Source: Halobacillus campisalis (GTDB taxonomy: Bacteria; Bacillota; Bacilli; Bacillales; Halobacillaceae). From it: DNA of 64,000 nt. The notes under the pieces were generated by a model that searched no databases, had not been told where the DNA came from, and saw only the letters and a list, made by a program, of their open reading frames with translations. The translations under genes were made by a program, and so were the position numbers. This document shows positions 8,382 through 16,728 of this stretch, one piece after another. The DNA is taken from the NCBI RefSeq assembly GCF_030345335.1, contig NZ_JAPVRC010000002.1:248001-312000 (forward strand). The letters run 5' to 3'. Position 1 is the stretch's first letter. Each line of letters starts with the position of its first letter.

Positions 8382-8460
8382 AACTCGTATATTTTCGGTA
8401 ATATGGTCCGAACGTTTCTACCTGGTTCCCACTGAATGAACTAGACTACGAGTTGAAGTG
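8382..8460 (+). ncRNA. Purine riboswitch, guanine-sensing type
   Basis: P1 is perfect: AACTCGTA (8382-8389) with TACGAGTT (8447-8454). P2 is TCGG/TCCGA enclosing an AATATGG loop. The conserved core GTTTCTACC is at 8414-8422, and P3 is GGTTC/GAACT. The specificity base in the GACTA segment (8444-8448) is C8446, which pairs with guanine; adenine riboswitches have U there. A T-run follows at 8470-8475. It lies 160 bases before the nucleosidase start. I could not draw a convincing terminator stem, so the switching mechanism is uncertain. Confidence 0.9.
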
Positions 8461-8618
8461 CGGTGCTGCTTTTTTAGTATATCAGGTGATTGTTCGGGTT
8501 TTGCTTGATTTTCCATGCTTTGACTTTCTCAGGTCTAGAGGGTAGAGACATTCTGCCATTCTGGGCCTTTTTCTATGGTCCAATTATCGAAGGTATCCAA
8601 CATCAAGGGGGAAAAAGA

Positions 8619-9482
8619 ATGTCAAAAGCATCAAGAACCATGATTGCTGTACTGTTATTAATTGTTTTTGCAGGGTGCAGCGCGTCTACAGAAGGGGAAG
8701 CCGAACAAAAAGAGGAAAAGCAGCCGATCTTAGTTCAAGGTCCTATGCCGATTGAAGCTGAACAATTCGCTGATCGTCTGGATGATGTAAAAGAAGAGAA
8801 GTCTGGAACTTTTGTATTTTACAAAGGGACCGTAGATGATTATCCGGTTATTGTGGCTAAAACGGGGAAAGGTATGGAAAATACTGCAGCAGCAACCGCT
8901 TTGGCTATTGAAAAATATGACCCGGCAGCCATTATAAATCAAGGTACATCTGGAGGGCACGATCCAAATTTAGAAGTATACGATATTGTTTTAGGGGAAA
9001 GAACGACAAACATCGGGGCTTTAAAAACAGGGGACAGGGATGAAGGAGAAGGCATTGAGCCGACAAATTGGATTCCTATGGATTTAATGGCCTCAGAAGG
9101 AAGTGCGGGGGAGGATCCTGACGCTGAGAATATCCGCTACTACGATGGTGATCAAGATCTACTTACAGCTGCTCAGCAAGTAAAAGACACCCATGAGGAA
9201 GGTAAGGTAGTAGAAGGAACAATCGGTTCAGCTGACCTTTGGAATAATGAAGTTGATCGTATCCAGTGGTTCCACGAAAAGTATGAAACCTCTGTAGAAG
9301 AAATGGAAGGGGCTGCTGGAGCCCAAATTGCGGATGCATATGAAGTGCCTTACTTAGGCATTCGCATATTATCTAACAATAAAGTTAATGGCGGCGAATA
9401 CGACCCTGACACAGCGGAAGCGAACCAGGAATATGTGTATGAAGTCGTGAAAGAATATATTTCAACTGCAGATGGAAAGTAA
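8619..9482 (+). CDS. Lipoprotein nucleosidase/phosphorylase (PNP/MTAN superfamily)
   Basis: From ATG 8619, set by AAGGGGGAAAAAG (a 43-codon upstream extension has no ribosome site), this is a 287-residue lipoprotein with lipobox FAGC and Cys20. An acidic linker follows, then a nucleoside phosphorylase/nucleosidase fold: NQGTSGGH, and the ribose-binding EMEGAA. Where methylthioadenosine nucleosidases have a catalytic Asp in ISD, this protein reads LSNNKV, resembling the Asn-Lys-Val of 6-oxopurine-specific nucleoside phosphorylases. A guanine riboswitch upstream fits salvage of extracellular guanosine or inosine. The surface location follows from the lipobox; the substrate is inferred. Confidence 0.85.
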   Translation: MSKASRTMIAVLLLIVFAGCSASTEGEAEQKEEKQPILVQGPMPIEAEQFADRLDDVKEEKSGTFVFYKGTVDDYPVIVAKTGKGMENTAAATALAIEKYDPAAIINQGTSGGHDPNLEVYDIVLGERTTNIGALKTGDRDEGEGIEPTNWIPMDLMASEGSAGEDPDAENIRYYDGDQDLLTAAQQVKDTHEEGKVVEGTIGSADLWNNEVDRIQWFHEKYETSVEEMEGAAGAQIADAYEVPYLGIRILSNNKVNGGEYDPDTAEANQEYVYEVVKEYISTADGK

Positions 9483-9494
9483 TGTAAACAAGAT

Positions 9495-9526
9495 AGGGAC
9501 CAGCTTGGTAGAAAAAGCTGGTCCCT
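9495..9526 (+). terminator. Intrinsic terminator after nucleosidase gene
   Basis: AGGGACCAGCTT pairs with AAGCTGGTCCCT (12 bases, perfect) a few bases after the stop. Confidence 0.8.
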
Positions 9527-9559
9527 GCTTAATTTTAGATGTTGGAATTAGCGATGATC

Positions 9560-9592
9560 AACGCCACCCGTATATGGGCTGGCGTTTTTTAA
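9560..9592 (+). terminator. Second intrinsic terminator
   Basis: ACGCCACCC pairs with GGGCTGGCGT (one bulge) and is followed by six to seven T. It reinforces the stop of transcription before the 9714 gene. Confidence 0.65.
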
Positions 9593-9713
9593 ATTTCTTG
9601 TACATCTAGCAGTATAGCCTGCAGCGTCTGTTTTTTTAAAAAGAGGACATCCACCGACCGTTATCGAAATAGTGAATAGAGTAGCGTAAAGCATGAAAAT
9701 TGGAGGAGACCTT

Positions 9714-10409
9714 ATGAATATCAGTAACCAGTTTAAAGTCATTTGGTGGGTGTTTCTTTTGATCTTTTCCGCTTTGATTCTCATGTCAAGGTATGACTAT
9801 TTGACATCGGCTGATGCCCAGACTTTCGATTATTTGATTTTTTGTTTATTTATCGTTCTGGCGTTCATTCCTTTTTTCGCAGAAATGAGTCTGTTCGGGC
9901 TTTCTTTTAAAAAAGAACTGGAAGAGGTGCAGGAGGAAATGACTGAAGCGTTGAATGAAATCAAATTGATTCTCAACACTACCAATAGTAATAACCTGTA
10001 CTTTTCGAGTGGATTACCTGAAGGTCAATTGAAACAGTTGGAAAAGTCGATACTAGCTGAATCTCCCAAAAATTTCACGGCCCAGCATCAACCGATTGAA
10101 AGTCTCGAAGAGTCGCTGATCCGGTTATTTGAAGTAAGGTACGAGCTAGGGAAGGAATTAAAATCTACAGCTAGGGAACATATAGGTGAATCAGCCAAAT
10201 TTATCGGGATTCCAAAGGCTGCAGATGTACTAGTGAGAAATGAAGTGATCGGATTTCCTGAAAGTCAGGGCCTCAACGAAATTCATAGGATTACGACAAG
10301 AGCGCTCGATGCAGAAGAAATCTCAGTTGGTGAGGTTGACTTTTGTTTATCCGTGGCACCAGGAATCATTCAACAGTTACGAGCAAATCGTCGAAAAAAA
10401 GGAATTTAA
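9714..10409 (+). CDS. Membrane-anchored coiled-coil protein, unknown function
   Basis: The start is ATG 9714, seven bases behind GGAGGAG; the ATG at 9693 lies before that site. The protein has 231 residues. Two N-terminal transmembrane helices (about 9-27 and 41-62) are followed by a charged coiled coil (KKELEEVQEEMTEALNEI) and a soluble C-terminal domain of about 150 residues ending in basic RANRRKKG. It has no recognisable catalytic motif. The C-terminal portion probably faces the cytoplasm. It stands alone between terminators and the FAH-family gene. Confidence 0.72.
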   Translation: MNISNQFKVIWWVFLLIFSALILMSRYDYLTSADAQTFDYLIFCLFIVLAFIPFFAEMSLFGLSFKKELEEVQEEMTEALNEIKLILNTTNSNNLYFSSGLPEGQLKQLEKSILAESPKNFTAQHQPIESLEESLIRLFEVRYELGKELKSTAREHIGESAKFIGIPKAADVLVRNEVIGFPESQGLNEIHRITTRALDAEEISVGEVDFCLSVAPGIIQQLRANRRKKGI

Positions 10410-10456
10410 CAGTAGATATCGAAATAGTTGTTAAGTAGAAGAAGGAGGATTTCATC

Positions 10457-11212
10457 ATGAAATACATGCGTTTTAAAAAAGACGGCGAAACTTATTTTGG
10501 CGTGGTAAAAGGACATTCCATCACTCAGCTTGAGGGGGATTACATAAAGGGAGAAACACGCCCGCTAGCAACAGAATTTTCTTTGGAGGAAGTAGAAGTG
10601 CTGACGCCGGTCGTACCGGGGCAGGTCATCGGCATCGGCTTGAATTATGAGCTGCATGCTGAAGAAACAGGTAAGAAGATTCCCGAAGAACCGATGATGT
10701 TCATGGCATCACCAAGTGCCGTCACGGCTCACCATACTGATATTGTGCTTCCAACATCAGAGCACCGCATCGATTATGAGGCAGAACTCGTGATTGTCAT
10801 AGGAAAAGAAGCGAAGCATGTGGAAAAAGAAGAAGCGTTCTCTTATATCTTCGGCTACACGGTTGGAAATGATGTATCTGATCGGCACCTTCAGAAAAAA
10901 GACGGACAGTTTACACGCGCAAAATCATTCCCGACGTTCAAACCGCTCGGCCCAGTAATTGAAACAGAATTGAATCCGAACGAGGCTGCGATTAAGCTTA
11001 CATTAAATGGAGAAGTAAAACAGCAGTCCAATACAAACGATTTGATTCATGACATTTCAGAGCTTGTCGCGAAGGTGACGGAGGTAATGACATTAAATCC
11101 AGGGGATGTTATTTATACCGGAACGCCGTCTGGTGTAGGTCCTCTCTCTCCTGGAGATGTAGTGGAGGCTGAAGTGGATGGAATCGGTGTACTGCGTAAT
11201 ACCGTGAAATGA
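10457..11212 (+). CDS. Fumarylacetoacetate hydrolase family protein
   Basis: A 251-residue FAH-superfamily enzyme. Metal ligands E108 and E110 lie in DYEAEL, and D139 in GNDVSDR. The conserved RAKSFPTFKPLGP stretch and GTPSGVG near the C-terminus are also present. Relatives hydrolyse or decarboxylate acylpyruvates, oxaloacetate or 2-hydroxyhepta-dienedioate, so the exact reaction cannot be assigned. The start follows AGAAGGAGGA. The next gene begins 26 bases on, but it encodes an unrelated peptidase. Confidence 0.88.
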   Translation: MKYMRFKKDGETYFGVVKGHSITQLEGDYIKGETRPLATEFSLEEVEVLTPVVPGQVIGIGLNYELHAEETGKKIPEEPMMFMASPSAVTAHHTDIVLPTSEHRIDYEAELVIVIGKEAKHVEKEEAFSYIFGYTVGNDVSDRHLQKKDGQFTRAKSFPTFKPLGPVIETELNPNEAAIKLTLNGEVKQQSNTNDLIHDISELVAKVTEVMTLNPGDVIYTGTPSGVGPLSPGDVVEAEVDGIGVLRNTVK

Positions 11213-11238
11213 TTAGGTAATTTGAAGGAGGGCCTAGA

Positions 11239-12147
11239 ATGCATCTCATGATGTGGTTCCAGGCATTCATTTATTTACTGCTGCCCTTATTTTTATTATA
11301 TAGGGTAGTTAAAAATGACTATACGAGTCAAAGACTATGGTTTATAGAATGGTTGTCGACCGCTGCTTTCATAGGGTTCCTGTTTGTCGTCGGTCCATGG
11401 CACATATTCTTTTACTACTTCCGATACATATGGCTTCTTATTTTTATAGTTGTATCGATTGTTTCGTTTAAGAAGATTAAAATGATCCCTAGAAAAGGGC
11501 CCAAACACGATAAGAGTTATAAGTTTTCTATTGGAATCAGTGCCGTTCTTGCTGTTTACTTCGGTTTTATCATGATCGTCGGCTTATCGGGATATGTTCA
11601 GAAAAGCGGCGGGGAGATTGCACTCGATTTTCCTTTAAAAGACGGAGTGTTTGCCGTGGGCCATGGGGGCTCTACGACGAAATTTAATTATCATGCTTCC
11701 CATCCGAATCAGCGATATTCTTATGATATTCTGCAACTGAATGGATGGGGGCTCAGGGCTGAGGTGATTACTCCATCGGAACTTGAACAATATGAGATTT
11801 ATGGAGCGCAGCTTTACAGTCCATGTGCTGGAAATGTAATTTCAGCTGTTGATAAATATGAGGATATTCCTCCATTGCAATCGGATATAGAACCCGAAGA
11901 ACCTGCAGGCAACCATGTTATTCTTTCATGTGAAAATACTGGAATCCACATCGCTCACTTCAAACCTCGTACAGTCGAAGTTCAAGAAGGACAGGACGTA
12001 GATACCGGAGATGTACTTGGCGAAGTAGGAAATACCGGGAATACGACAGAGCCTCACCTGCATATTCATGCGGAGAGAGATGGAGAAGGGGTACCAATCA
12101 CGTTCAATGAGCGGTTCTTAAAAAGGAACAGTTTAGTTTTCAACTAG
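11239..12147 (+). CDS. Membrane-anchored M23 (LytM-type) metallopeptidase
   Basis: A 302-residue protein. Four hydrophobic helices occupy roughly residues 5-25, 33-52, 55-78 and 95-120. An extracytoplasmic M23 domain follows. Zinc-ligand candidates are the histidine and aspartate of the HASHPNQRYSYDI region and the HLHIH motif near residue 275. The GNxGNTxEPHLHIH context is typical of the family. These enzymes cleave peptidoglycan peptides. GAAGGAGG precedes the ATG. It may be co-transcribed with the FAH-family gene 26 bases upstream, with no obvious functional link. Confidence 0.85.
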   Translation: MHLMMWFQAFIYLLLPLFLLYRVVKNDYTSQRLWFIEWLSTAAFIGFLFVVGPWHIFFYYFRYIWLLIFIVVSIVSFKKIKMIPRKGPKHDKSYKFSIGISAVLAVYFGFIMIVGLSGYVQKSGGEIALDFPLKDGVFAVGHGGSTTKFNYHASHPNQRYSYDILQLNGWGLRAEVITPSELEQYEIYGAQLYSPCAGNVISAVDKYEDIPPLQSDIEPEEPAGNHVILSCENTGIHIAHFKPRTVEVQEGQDVDTGDVLGEVGNTGNTTEPHLHIHAERDGEGVPITFNERFLKRNSLVFN

Positions 12148-12213
12148 TGTGTGACGCATAACAATGAGCTCCTTGGTTCTTATCCTTGGCTCTGCTAGCT
12201 TAAGAGCATTTAT

Positions 12214-12259
12214 TTTTATTCATCTTCCATTTGTATTAAGATGGAAAACATGAATAAAA
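12214..12259. promoter_or_regulatory. Long hairpin in the leader of the AEC transporter gene
   Basis: TTTTATTCAT pairs with ATGAATAAAA (10 bases) and TTCCAT with ATGGAA inside it. The hairpin ends 25 bases before the transporter start. No U-tract follows, so it is an operator or mRNA structure rather than a terminator. Confidence 0.45.
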
Positions 12260-12284
12260 TTCAAAGAACTGAGGCGAGATTGAT

Positions 12285-13235
12285 ATGTCGATCATCAATA
12301 TTATGACACCTGTCTTTATGATGGTGGCCATGGTAGGTGTGGGGCTTGTCACGTCGAAAATGATTGACGTCACACCAGAAACCCGACGCTTTATTTCTTT
12401 TATCGCGATAAATTTTGCTTTGCCGGCTGTAGTAGCCTACAGCATCTTTCAATTGGAGTTTAACAGTGAAACCTGGATTGCGTTTGGAACGATTTACATA
12501 TGTTCTCTGGTATTAACGTTCATCGGGATGTTAACCGGATATACGATGGGTCGGGCCTTCGGTTATAAAGATATCGAAGCTCGACAACTTGCCATTGTTG
12601 CAGGTTGCGGAAACACAGGGTTTCTAGGTATTCCTCTTGTGTCCATTTTGTTCGGTTCAGAAGCGGGCTCATATGCTGCCGTATATGACGCAGGAACGAT
12701 GACCAGTGTGTTCACGATAGGTATTCTATTGTTGAAGCCTGGCCGTTTTTCATTTAAACAGCTATCAGCTATTTTGAATACGCCTTTTATTACATTGGCT
12801 GCGTCCGTTACATTGGCAGCGATCGGCATTGTTTTGCCGGTAATGCTTTTAGAAACGGCTGACATGCTTTCCGGGCTGGCTGCTCCTTTGGCCATGATTC
12901 TGATCGGTCTGCTTATTCCGACGATCACTTCATCTAATTGGAAAATGGTGAAAGAAGGGTATAAGCGGTTCATAGGGGCTGCTGTTGTAATTAAGGTTCT
13001 CTTGGTGCCGGGTGTCGCTTGCCTTGCAGTATGGCTGCTTCCATTCCCAGAGCTGCTTGGAAAAATCATTATTGTCCAGGCTTCCATGCCGACATTCACT
13101 CTTGCTACCGTGTTGTTTGAGCGTTATGTACGAGGTGCTTCCAGACAGTTGGGCATTGTGGCTATCATTGTCACAACGATCATCAGTTTGCTGATGCTTC
13201 CATTGACGATCTTCATAGCTCAGCATATTTCTTAA
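12285..13235 (+). CDS. AEC-family (auxin efflux carrier) transporter
   Basis: A 316-residue membrane protein with ten predicted helices in two five-helix halves, the layout of the AEC/BASS-related fold. Family landmarks are FALPAVVAYSIF in the first half, the GNTGFLGIPLV motif around residues 106-116, and a C-terminal PTFTLATVLFERY crossover. Bacterial members export or import malate, malonate or other dicarboxylates. The substrate cannot be told here. GAGGCGAG precedes the ATG. It is a single gene, followed by repeats. Confidence 0.88.
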   Translation: MSIINIMTPVFMMVAMVGVGLVTSKMIDVTPETRRFISFIAINFALPAVVAYSIFQLEFNSETWIAFGTIYICSLVLTFIGMLTGYTMGRAFGYKDIEARQLAIVAGCGNTGFLGIPLVSILFGSEAGSYAAVYDAGTMTSVFTIGILLLKPGRFSFKQLSAILNTPFITLAASVTLAAIGIVLPVMLLETADMLSGLAAPLAMILIGLLIPTITSSNWKMVKEGYKRFIGAAVVIKVLLVPGVACLAVWLLPFPELLGKIIIVQASMPTFTLATVLFERYVRGASRQLGIVAIIVTTIISLLMLPLTIFIAQHIS

Positions 13236-13265
13236 AAGATAGGCTCAGGTAAAATTAATCATATA

Positions 13266-13660
13266 TGCTCCCTTTAGTGGAAGACTCAGATTCGAGATAT
13301 TCGGGCTGTTTCCGTTATGAGTGACAGCGTTTAGAGCTCCGGGAAATCACTCGCTTTCCGTGGGAGCGCAGTGAGCCTCCTCGAGCTAACGCTCTCCGGG
13401 GTCTCACCAAGCACTCTTTTCCCATCTCTTACACGTAAATTAGTCTAGAGCCTTAAATCAGTCCATAAATCTTATGGGGGACTATCGAGCTCCAGCGCTT
13501 AGCGGCTATTAAGACTTCCTTCACTTCTGTACGATAAGTCAACATCGAATCACTCCGTTCTTCGTGTTTCCTTTATCTCCGTCAGCTCAGTCCAGTCCAT
13601 ACGCCGCTGAACGAAGCGCTTCCGCTTTTACAAAAGGAGTCTCGCGATTTCCCGGAGCTC
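13266..13660. repeat. Family B repeat copy 1, split by an insertion
   Basis: From 13266 the sequence matches, in inverse orientation, the flank and body of the repeat near 30740-30930. The element runs from AGCTCCGGGAAATC to GATTTCCCGGAGCT. Compared with the compact 120-base copy at 30740, this copy matches until 13434 and resumes at 13636, so about 200 bases are inserted within it. Confidence 0.8.
13435..13635. repeat. 200-base insertion inside the family B repeat
   Basis: This block interrupts the palindrome at TTTTCCCA. Its right part contains a 43-base segment (13586-13628) repeated at 30361-30403, and its left arm recurs inverted at 13882-13957. No open frame is credible. Confidence 0.7.
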
Positions 13661-13957
13661 ATTGCGTTTGTCAGGTTCACGGAAACATCTGAGACAGTGC
13701 TCTGAGTGAAGTACAGCTCTTTTCGAGTGCCAACGCCAAGTAGCACCATTTCCAATACCCCATTATAATAAATTGATCTTTTCAGGCTGTATGTTTATTG
13801 TTTAATAGGCTATGGCACAGGCGCTTAATCGCTTTTTGTCTTCTTGGATAAAATTAATTGTAAACCGTTTGGAAAAATGTATATGGACTGGACTGAGCTG
13901 AGCTGTGGGAGATTAAGGAAACTAGAACAAAATGACTCGATGTTGACTTGCCAGTAT
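13527..13957. repeat. Large interrupted inverted repeat (family C)
   Basis: Arms of about 75 bases (13527-13601 and 13882-13957) are inverted copies. They include a perfect 20-base match around CTCAGTCCAGTCCATA and a 14-base match around AAGTCAACATCGA. They enclose about 280 bases. The segment 13958-14027 shows nothing else recognisable apart from TCTTTTCGAGTGCCA, also present at 13717. Confidence 0.65.
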
Positions 13958-14027
13958 CGATAGTCGTTAAGCACTATAGCCGGAATACGCAGCTTAGATG
14001 AGAGATTAAGTCTTTTCGAGTGCCAGG

Positions 14028-14199
14028 GGTTCGTTCATTCCATTTTGCATGGGGTGGTTGGGAAGCTAGGAGACTCCCGTGGGAGAAGGATGTAGGCGAG
14101 ATCCCACAGGGCTGAAAAGCCCGAGGAAACTCGCCACTTCCCCCACAGGAAAGCGAGTAGCTTCCCAACCACCCCTGACTCTCATTACGGCAACGAACC
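14028..14199. repeat. Dispersed palindromic repeat, family A copy 2
   Basis: The inner palindrome 14051-14175 has perfect 17-base arms. The outer pair is GGTTCGTT (14028-14035) and AACGAACC (14192-14199). It is almost identical to the copy at 119-243, with compensating changes in the arms (GTGG/CCAC here, GTTG/CAAC there). Confidence 0.85.
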
Positions 14200-14298
14200 A
14201 AGACTACCTCGAATTCAAGTCTACCGCTATCCTGCCATATTGTTGAATAACTCTCTTATAAACGTCAACAGTAACCTTTAACATAGCCAATCTAAAGT

Positions 14299-14345
14299 AC
14301 TGCCCTTCCAGTATCAGCCGTGAGCTGAGGAATGGAGGGGCGTTT
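14299..14345 (+). terminator. Orphan terminator-like hairpin
   Basis: GCCCTTCC pairs with GGAGGGGC and CAGC with GCTG inside it, followed by TTTTTATTTT. No protein gene ends upstream within 1 kb, so it may end a small RNA or be a relic. Confidence 0.5.
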
Positions 14346-14567
14346 TTATTTTATCTGAACATACATTGATAGCGAGATCAGGAGGAATTTAGCGATAACT
14401 TTTATTGATAGAATGCCTTTAAGGCGGAATGTGATACGATATAATTATGTATATTGGAAAAAAAAGGAGGTTGTTAGTCGATAGAATAATATATGAGGTG
14501 AAACGCTGTTTTTATGTAAAAGAGAAGGATGGATTCTTTAAAAACTACTAAGATGGAGGAGAGTATT

Positions 14568-15002
14568 GTGAAGAATAACTATTTATTTCGTGAGTTTTTA
14601 AATGAATATTTAGAAGTGTGGAGGCAATCATCTTTTACCAGGTTACAAGAGATTCTTTCTGAAAGTTATAAAGCCAGAGAGATTGCTGGCGGAGATGTCG
14701 TAGACTTTGGGTATGAGGAGGCATTAGACGGTTGGAAACAAGGTTTTCAATTTGCTGAAAATCAACCTTGTGCTTGGGATCTCAGAGAAATCGCAGTAAT
14801 TCCTGTAAAAGAAAATGAAGTCATGGCGATTGTTTCAGCTGATTTAGTGATGGAGGGAGATCGTTCAGAAACCGTTAGCTTATTTTTTCAAACATTCAAA
14901 TTTACCGATAATCACGGGTGGAGATTGATTAGAAGTTACATAGAAACGGGAGTTCCTATTTCAAATCTGAAGAACATGTCATTTCAGCCAACTCATTTAT
15001 AA
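14568..15002 (+). CDS. Small SnoaL/NTF2-like protein
   Basis: GTG 14568 lies six bases after GGAGGAG. The ATG at 14529 has no usable ribosome site. The 144-residue product looks like an NTF2/SnoaL-like alpha+beta cone: an N-terminal helix with an EYLEVW core, then strands such as VMAIVSADLVMEG, SLFFQTFKFTDNHGWRLIRSYIETGVP. Such proteins bind small molecules or act as isomerases or cyclases. No catalytic residue can be assigned. The fold call is by pattern only. It lies just before the 15072 membrane protein gene. Confidence 0.6.
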   Translation: MKNNYLFREFLNEYLEVWRQSSFTRLQEILSESYKAREIAGGDVVDFGYEEALDGWKQGFQFAENQPCAWDLREIAVIPVKENEVMAIVSADLVMEGDRSETVSLFFQTFKFTDNHGWRLIRSYIETGVPISNLKNMSFQPTHL

Positions 15003-15071
15003 TAGTCTAACAAAACCACGCAAAACGGAGCGGTTAGTTGTGGAAAATAATAGTGGGATTCGTGTTCTTGA

Positions 15072-16577
15072 TTGAAAATCTATCCAATTATCGGTAGCAT
15101 TAGGAGATATCATGAATTAGATAGAAATAGACGAACTTTAGACGAACTCAAGAGACTCAAGACAATGATCTTCCGTTCGCCTGTCTGGAATAGGAGGATG
15201 AATATGCGGAACCGCTTCTTACAACATTTATACATATTTTACTCACTGGTTTTTTTATTGAATGTCATTCACGTCTTTTGGCCAAACCCTGTTCTTTATA
15301 CGGTCATAGGTGTGGCAGGAATGGTCATGATGGTCATAAGTGTTCCGCGAGCTGATCGTGTGTTCAAAATACTTGGAGGAATTCTTCTTGCGGCTGGAAG
15401 TTTCTTTTTTATTTCCAGTGGAGTATCGGCTGGAAAAATTCCAGCTTTTTTTGCGGGAAACGTTGGGTTGTTATTCCTACTGTCGATGCTTCCCTGGATG
15501 AACAGTGTCGTTAAGGCAGGTCGGTATAATAAGCTGCTTCACGCCCTGCTTCAGGGGAACGGCAATCGTTCTCTCGGACCTTTATATGTGCGCAGTGAAG
15601 CAACGATGGTATCGTTGGCCGCTTTTCTTAATTTGTCCTCCGCCACGATTTCTCAGGACTTATTGATCAATCAACTGAAGCATGTGAAAACGAAAGTCAG
15701 AAACAGCTTTGTCGCTATGACCACACTCCGAGGGTATTCTCTCGCTTTACTTTGGAGTCCTCTTGAGATTTTGTTAGCGACTTCGATCTTCATCACAGGT
15801 GCGAATTATTTAGTCGTCTTGCCGTGGATGCTGCTCATCGCTCTGCTTGGAATCACGATAGACGCAGGAATTGGCAAATGGCTTTTTAGTAACTATGAAT
15901 TGGAAGAACAGACCTCTGTCTTAAAGAGGCTCAGCGATCATAAAAAGAAACTGGGCGGATTTCTACTTGCACTCGTTTTATTTCTGGTCGTCGTTGTCTT
16001 TCTGGTGAATGTCATTCAGTTTGATTTCTTATTTGCCGTTACTATTGCCATTTTTCCATTTGCTTTTCTGTGGGCCGTTCTCTTGAAACGGAAAAGAAGT
16101 TTTCTTACGATCGGTTGGCCTACATGGAAAAAACAGACGAATCACCTTAGCAATTTTATCGTTCTTTTATTAGCTCTGTCATTTTTGACCGAATCCCTTA
16201 ACGTTTCTCCATATCTAGAATATTTGCAGAATCCAATCATCGCTCTAGAAGGTCATCCATTGTTGATCATGCTGTTCATTCAAGCTGCGTTTCTAGTAAT
16301 GACACTACTAGGCGTACACCCTTTGGCAACTATGGGTATCTTTGGAGGAATTAGTGAATTATTGATGGGAGCTTTGCCTCCGGTGACGCTTACGATCCTG
16401 CTTGCAAGCACGGCGATAGCTACTGTGCCGTCTGCTCCTTATGGACTAATTGTCACTTTGACGTCTATCAGTTTACGGATGAATCCATACAAAATCGTTA
16501 TGAAAAATCTTCCGCACAGTCTGGTGCTTGGTTTTCTAGGGGTACTCGTCGCTTGGTTTACGCTGCAGATCTACTGA
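15072..16577 (+). CDS. Polytopic membrane protein, permease-like (paralog of 6656 gene)
   Basis: TTG 15072 gives 501 residues, but ATG 15204 is better placed six bases after AGGAGG and would give 457 residues, dropping a basic N-terminal stretch. About 11-12 transmembrane helices are visible. A middle segment (SEATMVSLAAFLNLSSATISQDLLINQL) and the C-terminal Gly/Pro-rich pair (GVHPLATMGIFGG, PSAPYG) resemble carriers of the ion-transporter superfamily. The organisation matches the 6656 gene product. The substrate is unknown. A bidirectional terminator follows. Confidence 0.7.
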   Translation: MKIYPIIGSIRRYHELDRNRRTLDELKRLKTMIFRSPVWNRRMNMRNRFLQHLYIFYSLVFLLNVIHVFWPNPVLYTVIGVAGMVMMVISVPRADRVFKILGGILLAAGSFFFISSGVSAGKIPAFFAGNVGLLFLLSMLPWMNSVVKAGRYNKLLHALLQGNGNRSLGPLYVRSEATMVSLAAFLNLSSATISQDLLINQLKHVKTKVRNSFVAMTTLRGYSLALLWSPLEILLATSIFITGANYLVVLPWMLLIALLGITIDAGIGKWLFSNYELEEQTSVLKRLSDHKKKLGGFLLALVLFLVVVVFLVNVIQFDFLFAVTIAIFPFAFLWAVLLKRKRSFLTIGWPTWKKQTNHLSNFIVLLLALSFLTESLNVSPYLEYLQNPIIALEGHPLLIMLFIQAAFLVMTLLGVHPLATMGIFGGISELLMGALPPVTLTILLASTAIATVPSAPYGLIVTLTSISLRMNPYKIVMKNLPHSLVLGFLGVLVAWFTLQIY

Positions 16578-16655
16578 TGCGTACTTATTATAAGTAATAT
16601 AGTTAAGTATTCAATAGAATAAAAGTTACCTTTCATAAAGCTATAAACATAAAAT

Positions 16656-16690
16656 AAGTCTTCTCACCCTTTGATGAGGCGAGAAGACTT
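16656..16690. terminator. Bidirectional terminator between convergent genes
   Basis: AAGTCTTCTC pairs perfectly with GAGAAGACTT. T-runs lie on both sides, so it can serve the 15072 gene and the minus-strand antiterminator gene. Confidence 0.8.
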
Positions 16691-16728
16691 TTTATATGGT
16701 CGGGCCACGATCGAGGAGAACGTTGCTG

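Noticed and set aside
8490-8618. 43-codon N-terminal extension of the nucleosidase
   Set aside because: The ribosome site and lipobox place the start at 8619. The extension follows directly on the riboswitch region.
12563-13099. 178-codon open frame on the minus strand
   Set aside because: It is antisense to the AEC transporter gene, with no ribosome site. The plus-strand gene has full family motifs.
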